Source: Aquificaceae bacterium (GTDB taxonomy: Bacteria > Aquificota > Aquificia > Aquificales > Aquificaceae). From it: a DNA stretch of 10,278 nucleotides. Below, in pieces: positions 5,088 to 10,278 of the stretch (positions within the stretch are counted from its first letter, which is position 1; each line of letters starts with the position of its first letter). Under the pieces are notes generated by a model, which worked only from the letters and a program-made list of their open reading frames with translations, was not told the DNA's origin and did not search any database. Where the stretch lies: positions 1 through 10,278 of the forward strand of contig WFPN01000036.1 of NCBI GenBank assembly GCA_015487535.1, written 5' to 3'. Both the position numbers and the translations under genes were made by a program.

Positions 5088-5837
5088 ATGCCCCTTATAC
5101 TTCTTACAAACGATGACGGTTACTTCTCCGAGGGTATAAGGGCCCTTAGGGAAGCTCTGAAGCCCCTCGGCAGGGTGGTTGTTGTGGCTCCCGACAGGAA
5201 CCTGAGCGGTGTTGGTCACTCCCTCACCTTCACTATGCCCCTGAAGCTGAGAAAGGTCGAGGAGGACTACTACACGGTAGTGGACGGAACCCCCGCCGAC
5301 TGTATCCATCTTGGTTACTACGTTATCCTTGAGGGTAAAAAGCCCGATCTTGTCTGCGCAGGGATAAACGAGGGTCCTAACCTGGGTGAGGACATAACCT
5401 ACTCGGGGACCGTTTCGGGCGCTATGGAGGGGAGGATCTTGGGAATACCCTCTGTAGCCTTCTCTGCCTTCGGTAGGGAGGATATAATGTTTTCGGAGAT
5501 AGCCAAGTCCTGTAAAAAGGTCGTGGAGAAGGTCCTGGAGGGGGGAATGCCGGAAGACACGTACCTCAACGTGAACGTCCCGAACCTAAGGGTAGAGGAG
5601 ATAAGGGGTATAAAGATTACAAGGCAGGGAAAGAGGAAGTACAAGGAGAAGGTCTTTAAGTACATAGCTCCCTACGGAGAGCCGCTTTACTGGATAGCGG
5701 CGGAGGAGTTCGGATGGAGCCCGGAGGAAGGTACGGATTACTGGGCGGTCCTGAACGGTTACATATCCGTTACTCCACTTCAGCTCGACCTCACCAACTA
5801 CAGAGCGATGGAGGAGATTAAATTCATAGAGAGATGA
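5088..5837 (+). CDS. surE: 5'/3'-nucleotidase SurE
   Basis: Metal-dependent phosphatase acting on nucleoside monophosphates (and in some species short polyphosphate), cytoplasmic, linked to stationary-phase survival; 249 residues, standard for the family. Seen: the N-terminal metal site LLTNDDGYFSEGI with Asp9-Asp10, APDRNLSGVGHSLT with Ser40, GTPADCIHLG (about residues 67-76), and AGINEGPNLGEDITYSGTVSGA (about 91-112) containing the metal/phosphate Asn94 and the YSGTV loop. The C-terminal section has YWAVLNGYISVTPL, also typical. The start ATG 5088 gives the expected N-terminus but lacks a Shine-Dalgarno; see the -10-like TAAAAT upstream. It overlaps murF by 4 bases (ATGA), so it heads the surE-murF-PilZ-kinase unit. 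Confidence 0.96.
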   Translation: MPLILLTNDDGYFSEGIRALREALKPLGRVVVVAPDRNLSGVGHSLTFTMPLKLRKVEEDYYTVVDGTPADCIHLGYYVILEGKKPDLVCAGINEGPNLGEDITYSGTVSGAMEGRILGIPSVAFSAFGREDIMFSEIAKSCKKVVEKVLEGGMPEDTYLNVNVPNLRVEEIRGIKITRQGKRKYKEKVFKYIAPYGEPLYWIAAEEFGWSPEEGTDYWAVLNGYISVTPLQLDLTNYRAMEEIKFIER

Positions 5838-7165
5838 AAGCGGGGGATTTAGCCTCTGTAACGCAGGGACGCCTGCTCGGAGATCCGAACATCGAAGTGG
5901 GTGGCTTCTCGATAGACAGCAGGAGGATCGGAGAGGGTGAGGTCTTTATAGCCCTGAAGGGCGAAAGATGTGACGGTCACGATTTCATCCAGGATGCCTT
6001 CGGGAAGGGTGCCGCAGGTACGATCTCCGAGAGGGAGGTTGTACCCCCTCCCGGGAGGTTCGTTTTAAAGGTTTCATCGACCCTGGAAGCTCTTAGAAGG
6101 ATCGCGGAGCACAAGAGGAGATACTTCAAAGGCAAGGTTGTGGGGGTAGCAGGTTCTGTGGGAAAGACGACCACGAAGGACCTCATTCATCATCTGCTCT
6201 CCTTAGTCGCACCCACCTTCAAGAGCGAAGGCAACCTGAACTCCCAGATAGGGCTTCCGTTGGTTCTCTCCAACTTGGACATGAGGGCCGAGTATGCGGT
6301 ACTGGAGCTCGGTGCCAGCAGGAGGGGGGATGTTCTGAGTCTGACGTGCCTGGCTAGGCCCTCGGTTAGGGTCATAACCGCTTTAGGGGAGGAGCACCTG
6401 GAGACCTTTGGAACCTTGGAGGACGTTATAGCTGGAAACGGGGAGATATTCCATGACTTTTCCAACGAAGACTGGGCAGTCCTCCCAGCTTACGCGAGGG
6501 ATTACTACGAACTCCCCGCTGATAGGGTCGTTGCCTTCGGAGAGGGTGATTTGAAGCCACAGAGGTCAGAGCTCACAGTGGAGGGGACGGTCTTCTATCT
6601 ATGGGATGAAAGGTTCGTGGTCCCTATCCTGAGCCTCGGTGCTGTTGATAACGTTCTCGCATCCTTTGCCGTTCTCAAGGTATTGGGTATGGATCCGAGG
6701 GACTTCAGTGAGAGGCTCGAAGAGTTCAGACCACCTGAGGGAAGGATGAACGTCCTCAAATTCGATGATTTCTACCTGGTGGATGACACCTACAACGCCA
6801 ATCCACCTTCGGTAAAGAACGCTGTAATAACCCTTGCTAGCCTCAAAACAGGTTCTAAAAAGGTTGTTGTCTTGGGCGATATGCTCGAGCTAGGTGAAAG
6901 GAGCGGTGAACTTCACGCAGAGATCGGAGCCTTTATAAAGGATATGGGGATAGACTTCGCGATCTTCTACGGAAAGGAAACCCATCACTCTTACAGAGAG
7001 TTTGTCAGAAGAGGGGGACAGGGGATCTTTTTAACGGATAAAGATGATGTGTTCGAGGAAATGTTGAAATGGCTCAGAGATAAAAATATAATTCTTTTGA
7101 AAGGTTCGAGGGGGATGAGGATGGAAACGCTTATAGAAGGGGTAAGGGGAGCCTTCAAGGTATGA
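5834..7165 (+). CDS. murF: UDP-N-acetylmuramoyl-tripeptide--D-alanyl-D-alanine ligase
   Basis: Adds D-Ala-D-Ala to the UDP-MurNAc-tripeptide, the last cytoplasmic step of the peptidoglycan precursor; 443 residues, usual length. Seen: an N-terminal substrate domain with GFSIDSRRIGEGEVFIALKGERCDGHDF (about residues 24-51), the ATP P-loop GVAGSVGKTTTKD (about 104-116), EGNLNSQIGLPLVL, AVLELGASRRGDV, and the C-terminal domain with VDDTYNANPPSVKNA (about 316-330), a MurF hallmark, then VVLGDMLELGERSGELHAEIG. The usual metal-site segment reads ALGEEHLETFG, with Glu where many homologues have Ala before His; this looks like a tolerated change. The start overlaps the surE stop and the stop overlaps the PilZ ATG, both ATGA, so translation is probably coupled along the unit. 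Confidence 0.96.
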   Translation: MKAGDLASVTQGRLLGDPNIEVGGFSIDSRRIGEGEVFIALKGERCDGHDFIQDAFGKGAAGTISEREVVPPPGRFVLKVSSTLEALRRIAEHKRRYFKGKVVGVAGSVGKTTTKDLIHHLLSLVAPTFKSEGNLNSQIGLPLVLSNLDMRAEYAVLELGASRRGDVLSLTCLARPSVRVITALGEEHLETFGTLEDVIAGNGEIFHDFSNEDWAVLPAYARDYYELPADRVVAFGEGDLKPQRSELTVEGTVFYLWDERFVVPILSLGAVDNVLASFAVLKVLGMDPRDFSERLEEFRPPEGRMNVLKFDDFYLVDDTYNANPPSVKNAVITLASLKTGSKKVVVLGDMLELGERSGELHAEIGAFIKDMGIDFAIFYGKETHHSYREFVRRGGQGIFLTDKDDVFEEMLKWLRDKNIILLKGSRGMRMETLIEGVRGAFKV

Positions 7166-7767
7166 ACCAGGAGAAGATAGCCGAGATCTTCATATTCGAA
7201 GACTCCTTCTTCTTCACCACAAAGGTCCAGATAAGGAGGGTAGAAGGGGACAGGATAGCCCTATCTAACACGCCCCTTCTCAACAAGTTTGCCCTCCTGG
7301 GTAAGAAGGTCCACATAAGGTACTCCACCTTCGCCCTGCCGGTTAAGGTCGTTGGAAAGAACGAGGAAGAACTTATAGTAACCCTCCCTTCATTAAGTCC
7401 GGAAAAGCCGGTAGGGGACAGGAAGAGTGCAAGGGTAAAACCCTCCCACATACATCCGGTTAAGCTCTACATGAAGGAGGATGGTGAGGAAGTTGAGAAG
7501 GAGGTGGAGGATATCTCTGAGGGTGGATTTTCCATCCTAGTGAAGAACCCCTCGGAGGTGGATAGATACATAGGTAGGGATGTGGAGGTCCATATAGACT
7601 TTCCCGTCGAAGTTGAGGAGGTGAGGGGAACGGCCAGGCTGGTGAACATACAGGAGTTTCCCGACGGCAGGATAAAGCTCGGCTTCGAGCTCTTCATAGA
7701 CGACGCGGACATGGTCAAGGTAAGGTTCTATGTATATTCCAGAATCAGGGAGATACTCCGGGACTGA
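7162..7767 (+). CDS. PilZ-domain protein, probable cyclic-di-GMP receptor
   Basis: 201 residues. Seen: an N-terminal beta-rich half (about residues 1-80) that could be a YcgR-N-like domain, then a PilZ domain with both ligand motifs present: RKSAR (residues 87-91, RxxxR) and DISEGG (117-122, D/NxSxxG), followed by VRGTARLVNIQ and a late LGFELF strand. Known: these two motifs bind cyclic-di-GMP in PilZ proteins such as YcgR, which act on motility, adhesion or exopolysaccharide. No membrane segment is visible. Which process it controls cannot be read from the sequence; its place after murF and before a lipid-kinase-like gene hints at the envelope (inference). The start overlaps the murF stop by 4 bases. 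Its last 38 bases overlap the next gene in another frame. Confidence 0.88.
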   Translation: MNQEKIAEIFIFEDSFFFTTKVQIRRVEGDRIALSNTPLLNKFALLGKKVHIRYSTFALPVKVVGKNEEELIVTLPSLSPEKPVGDRKSARVKPSHIHPVKLYMKEDGEEVEKEVEDISEGGFSILVKNPSEVDRYIGRDVEVHIDFPVEVEEVRGTARLVNIQEFPDGRIKLGFELFIDDADMVKVRFYVYSRIREILRD

Positions 7768-8326
7768 GAACCTAAGCCTGGAAGTAAAGAGGCAGATCTT
7801 CCACCTCGTCCTGATATCCCTCTGGCTGGTACCGATACTTCTCTTCCCCTATCCTTTGGCCCTGCTCACCTTTGTGCTCGTCATAGCTATCAACCTTGCC
7901 GTTGTTCTCAAGCTCGAACCCTTTTACCAACTGTTTTCCTTTCTCTTGGAGCATCTGGAGAGGGAGAAGAACTTAGACAGGCCCGGGATTCAAGCTCTGT
8001 ATGCCAACTTGGGTGTGTTTCTTTCCTTCCTGCTCTTTGGAGAGCTCTCCATGTTCGGTGTTATAGCCCTGAGCGTTGGGGATAGCCTATCGACCATGAT
8101 AGGCAAGCACTTTGGCAGGCACAAGATATTCTTCAACGGAGCGAAGAGCTGGGAGGGTTCCTTTGCCTTTTTCCTGGGCAGTTTTTTAGCCTTTAGCTTT
8201 GTCACCGATCAAAGAATGGCCCTGCTCCTCTCGTCCCTTTCTGCCCTTGTGGAGGCTCTCGACCTCAGAATAGACGATAACCTCGTTATCCCCCTATTTG
8301 TGAGCTCCCTGGCCTACCTGGTGTGA
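7730..8326 (+). CDS. CTP-dependent prenol/dolichol/phytol kinase-like membrane protein
   Basis: 198 residues with about six hydrophobic segments, so an integral membrane protein. Seen: EVKRQIFHL near the N-terminus, then the core signature IALSVGDSLSTMIGKHFGRHKI (about residues 110-130), KSWEGSFAFFLGSFLA (about 139-154) and EALDLRIDDNLVIPL near the end. These match the dolichol kinase/phytol kinase (SEC59/VTE5) superfamily, which phosphorylates polyprenyl or phytyl alcohols using CTP; substrate here is unknown and diacylglycerol-like or polyprenol substrates are possible. ATG 7730 is the only usual start codon before the conserved region, with TAAGG 4 bases upstream, giving an unusual 38-base overlap with the PilZ gene. 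Being last after murF and PilZ suggests a role in envelope lipid-carrier supply (inference). It overlaps the convergent recO-like gene by 13 bases. Confidence 0.82.
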   Translation: MYIPESGRYSGTENLSLEVKRQIFHLVLISLWLVPILLFPYPLALLTFVLVIAINLAVVLKLEPFYQLFSFLLEHLEREKNLDRPGIQALYANLGVFLSFLLFGELSMFGVIALSVGDSLSTMIGKHFGRHKIFFNGAKSWEGSFAFFLGSFLAFSFVTDQRMALLLSSLSALVEALDLRIDDNLVIPLFVSSLAYLV

Positions 8327-8961
8327 TACTCTATCAGAAGGTCTAGGAACCTTTCTATCTCCTCTGCATCTTCCCTTCTGAGCCTCACACCTTTGAGGCT
8401 CTTCAATCCTCTTAGCCTGACCAGCTCCTTCAGGATAGAGCTGTTCACCTCCACCTCGCCCTCCTCACTTACGCTGCCGTCCGAGAGCCTTATCCTCACC
8501 TTGCCCCTCCCCAATTTCTCCTTTAAAAACCTGGGCTCCAGGCCTGAGATCGACAGGAACTCGAGCCTGAACCTGATCCTTACGATCCCTTCCTTACCCT
8601 TCGGGTCCATAAGCATAGCCTTCAGGATGAGAGAGAATAGCCTCTCGTCGTAGAACCTTATGTGTTTGAGTACGAACAGGGAGACCCAGCACATCCACCT
8701 GTACCTGCGGTAATCTTTGGACAGGTAGGAGAACCTTTCCACCCGAAGTATGTCGTTAGGTAGGGCTATGCCTCCCCTCTGCTTAAGATCTACCTCTACC
8801 AGATTGAAGGGCTCGAAGGCACCAAAGAACCTGTTTGTGTTCAGAAAGCCGTCTCTCACAAGCACATCGAAGATCCCTCCTTGACCGTAAACCTTGGCTA
8901 GCAGATCCTGATCCCCCGCCCTTAACCTCTTCAGGACTAGAACCCTGGTCTTCAGACTCAT
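8314..8961 (-). CDS. recO: RecO-like DNA repair protein
   Basis: 215 residues. Seen: an N-terminal OB-fold-like part LVLKRLRAGDQDLLAKVYGQGGIFDVLVRDGF followed by FFGAFEPFNLVEVDLKQRGG (about residues 44-63), the arrangement of the RecO N-terminal domain, then a helical region (SYLSKDYRRYRWMCWVSLFVL) and a C-terminal helix EIERFLDLLIEYHT like the end of RecO. Known: RecO with RecR loads RecA onto SSB-coated DNA in recombination repair. It has only one cysteine, so the zinc-binding motif of some RecO proteins is absent. RecO is poorly conserved and this call rests on remembered patterns. The ATG at 8961 has AAAGGA about 4 bases upstream. It diverges from panC across 44 bases and overlaps the convergent kinase gene by 13 bases. 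Confidence 0.7.
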   Translation of the reverse strand: MSLKTRVLVLKRLRAGDQDLLAKVYGQGGIFDVLVRDGFLNTNRFFGAFEPFNLVEVDLKQRGGIALPNDILRVERFSYLSKDYRRYRWMCWVSLFVLKHIRFYDERLFSLILKAMLMDPKGKEGIVRIRFRLEFLSISGLEPRFLKEKLGRGKVRIRLSDGSVSEEGEVEVNSSILKELVRLRGLKSLKGVRLRREDAEEIERFLDLLIEYHTR

Positions 8962-8969
8962 CGATCCTT

Positions 8970-8976
8970 TATAATA
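8970..8976. promoter_or_regulatory. Possible shared -10 of divergent recO and panC
   Basis: Plus strand TATAAT at 8970-8975 would start panC transcription near 8982, leaving about 24 bases of leader with the Shine-Dalgarno at 8994-9000. Minus strand TATTAT (8976-8971) would start recO transcription near 8964, 3 bases before its ATG. No good -35 is seen for either direction. The 44-base gap leaves little room elsewhere. Confidence 0.4.
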
Positions 8977-8993
8977 CTTCTCTCCTTAAACCT

Positions 8994-9000
8994 GGAGGTG
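8994..9000 (+). promoter_or_regulatory. panC ribosome binding site, selects GTG start
   Basis: GGAGGTG lies 5 bases before GTG 9006. It supports a GTG start for panC and rejects the longer in-frame reading that begins at 8835 inside the recO-like gene. Confidence 0.85.
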
Positions 9001-9005
9001 TTCGA

Positions 9006-9854
9006 GTGCCGCTTCTCTTTAAAAAGGTCAAGGATCTCAGGAACTACCTTCACGGGCTCAAGTGTGAAAGGGGTCTGAGTGTGGGTTTCGTTCCCACGAT
9101 GGGCTACCTCCATGAGGGGCACAAGGCCCTTATAAAGAACTCCAAGATACAGAACGATATAACGATCGTGAGCGTTTACGTAAACCCCACCCAGTTCGGT
9201 CCTGGTGAGGATTACGAGAGGTATCCGAGAGACCTTGACAGGGACATGGCTGTGTGCGAGGAGCTAGGTGTGGACGCGGTTTTTGCCCCCACAGACGAGG
9301 AGATGTATCCAGAGGGCTTCAGAACCGAGGTTTACGTTAAGGGTATAAGCGAGGTGCTCGAGGGTAAGTTCAGGCCAGGTCATTTCAAGGGGGTTGCCAC
9401 CATAGTTCTAAAGCTCCTGAACGCCGTCCAGCCGGACAGGGTCTATTTCGGAGAAAAGGACTATCAGCAGCTCAAGCTCGTGGAGAGGATGGTTAGAGAT
9501 CTCCTACTGCCCGTGGAGATAGTTCCCGTTCCTGTGGTCAGGGAGCCCGACGGTCTCGCGTACAGCTCGAGGAACGTTTACCTTTCCGGAGAGGAGAGGG
9601 AGTCGGCCCTATCCATATACAGATCCTTTCTGCTGGCCCAGGAGATGATAAACCAGGGGGAGAGGAGGAGCGAGGTGATAAAGAAGGAGATAGAGCGCTT
9701 CATACTCTCGCATCCCCACGTGAAGAAGATAGACTACGTAGAGATAACGGACAGCGAGCTGAACCCTAAGGATATAGTTGATAAGGGTGATAGGATACTC
9801 GTGGCCGTCTGGGTGGGAAACACGAGGCTCATAGATAACTGGAAGGTTTCCTGA
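9006..9854 (+). CDS. panC: Pantothenate synthetase (pantoate--beta-alanine ligase)
   Basis: Joins pantoate and beta-alanine with ATP to make pantothenate, the coenzyme A precursor; cytoplasmic. 282 residues from the GTG start, normal for the family. Seen: the nucleotidyl-transferase HxGH site in VPTMGYLHEGHKALI (His36 and His39), VSVYVNPTQFGPGEDYERYPRD, the pantoate/ATP region GKFRPGHFKGVATIVLKLLN, VYFGEKDYQQL, and the KMSKS-like loop GLAYSSRNVYLS. GTG 9006 is preferred because a GGAGGTG precedes it by 5 bases and the protein then begins just before the first strand, as in homologues. The stop overlaps the fmt ATG by one base (TGATG at 9852-9856), so the two genes are probably coupled although their pathways differ. 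Confidence 0.96.
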   Translation: MPLLFKKVKDLRNYLHGLKCERGLSVGFVPTMGYLHEGHKALIKNSKIQNDITIVSVYVNPTQFGPGEDYERYPRDLDRDMAVCEELGVDAVFAPTDEEMYPEGFRTEVYVKGISEVLEGKFRPGHFKGVATIVLKLLNAVQPDRVYFGEKDYQQLKLVERMVRDLLLPVEIVPVPVVREPDGLAYSSRNVYLSGEERESALSIYRSFLLAQEMINQGERRSEVIKKEIERFILSHPHVKKIDYVEITDSELNPKDIVDKGDRILVAVWVGNTRLIDNWKVS

Positions 9855-10278
9855 TGAGAATCCTCTTTATGGGGACTCCCCAGTTCGCTGTTCCGAGCCT
9901 CGAGAAGCTCTCGGAGTGTTTCGATGTAATAGGCGTGGTGACCCAGCCAGACAGACCTGCGGGAAGAGGAAAGAAGCTGAGACCTCCCCCGGTGAAGCTC
10001 CTCGCCCAGAGGCTCGGCCTTCCAGTATATCAGCCTGAGAGTATAAGGGATTCCGTAGGGGAGATAAAGAGTTTAAAACCCGACTGCATAGTGGTTGTCG
10101 CCTACGGAAAGATCCTCCCGAAGGAGATCCTCGAGATTCCCCCTTACAAGGTTGTGAACCTCCACGCCTCGCTGCTTCCTAAATACAGGGGCGCCGCTCC
10201 AATCCAGAGGGCTTTGATGGCGGGTGAAAAGGTGACTGGTAACACGGTCATGCTCGTGAACGAGAGGATGGATGCGGG
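9854..10278 (+). CDS. fmt: Methionyl-tRNA formyltransferase (3' end outside window)
   Basis: Formylates the initiator Met-tRNA using 10-formyltetrahydrofolate. Only the first 141 codons are in the window; the family is about 300-315 residues. Seen: the N-terminal MRILFMGTPQFAVPSLEKL, the loop VVTQPDRPAGRGKKLRPPPVK, and the catalytic region VVVAYGKILPKEILEIPPYK followed by NLHASLLPKYRGAAPIQRA with the active-site Asn and His (NLH) and the SLLPKYRG motif. The visible part includes all of these and ends before the second domain; the third catalytic residue, Asp, should be at or just past the window edge. The start codon shares its first base with the panC stop. No Shine-Dalgarno is evident, consistent with coupled translation. 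Confidence 0.95.
   Translation, partial: MRILFMGTPQFAVPSLEKLSECFDVIGVVTQPDRPAGRGKKLRPPPVKLLAQRLGLPVYQPESIRDSVGEIKSLKPDCIVVVAYGKILPKEILEIPPYKVVNLHASLLPKYRGAAPIQRALMAGEKVTGNTVMLVNERMDA

Noticed and set aside
8324..8336. TGATA-CTC-TATCA inverted repeat as a terminator between the kinase-like and recO-like genes
   Set aside because: Five mostly A-T pairs and no T-run; too weak to act as a hairpin terminator, especially in a thermophile.
8835..9005. In-frame 57-residue extension upstream of panC
   Set aside because: It lies mostly inside the divergent recO-like gene, has no PanC-like sequence, and a Shine-Dalgarno points to GTG 9006.
1..10278. Mobile element, CRISPR array, toxin-antitoxin or defence system
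   Set aside because: No transposase, integrase, repeat-spacer pattern or defence-type domains were seen; composition and codon use are even, and nearly all genes belong to housekeeping families.

Overview
The window looks like chromosomal housekeeping DNA from a thermophilic bacterium, most likely of the Aquificales (Aquifex/Hydrogenivirga/Thermocrinis-like). This is inferred from the very heavy use of AGG/AGA arginine and ATA isoleucine codons, purine-rich coding strands, proteins rich in Lys/Glu/Val, extremely compact gene packing and the mix of protein families. G+C is near or slightly above half by eye. No mobile element, CRISPR array, tRNA, rRNA or sign of recent transfer was seen, and no stretch over 300 bases lacks a gene.

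Layout: (1) 1-1019, minus strand: a DUF2103 gene followed by proC, which runs off the left edge. (2) 1020-1113: a compact divergent regulatory region with a good -10/-35 pair and a highly structured leader for the next operon. (3) 1114-4702, plus strand: the translation cluster rpsB - (candidate 37-residue membrane microprotein) - tsf - pyrH - frr - membrane-anchored TPR-like protein. (4) 4699-5037, minus strand: a lone DUF5335 gene, tail to tail with the previous operon. (5) 5088-8326, plus strand: surE - murF - PilZ-domain protein - CTP-dependent prenol-kinase-like membrane protein. (6) 8314-8961, minus strand: a RecO-like gene, again tail to tail. (7) 9006-10278, plus strand: panC - fmt, with fmt cut by the right edge.

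Functional logic: rpsB-tsf-pyrH-frr is a widely conserved bacterial order making ribosomal protein S2, elongation factor Ts, UMP kinase and ribosome recycling factor. The surE group joins nucleotide phosphatase, peptidoglycan precursor synthesis, a probable cyclic-di-GMP receptor and a lipid-alcohol kinase. panC and fmt supply pantothenate and formyl-Met-tRNA. Most genes within a unit overlap by 1 base (TGATG) or 4 bases (ATGA), suggesting translational coupling throughout.

The parts that stand out are regulatory or very small: a two-helix (pseudoknot or switch) leader that reaches into the rpsB Shine-Dalgarno; the microprotein ORF in the rpsB-tsf gap; several starts with no Shine-Dalgarno but a -10-like hexamer about 7 bases upstream (frr, surE, DUF2103), which would give leaderless mRNAs; and two divergent gene pairs that seem to share a symmetric AT-rich -10. 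No clearly new multi-gene defence or metabolic system was found.
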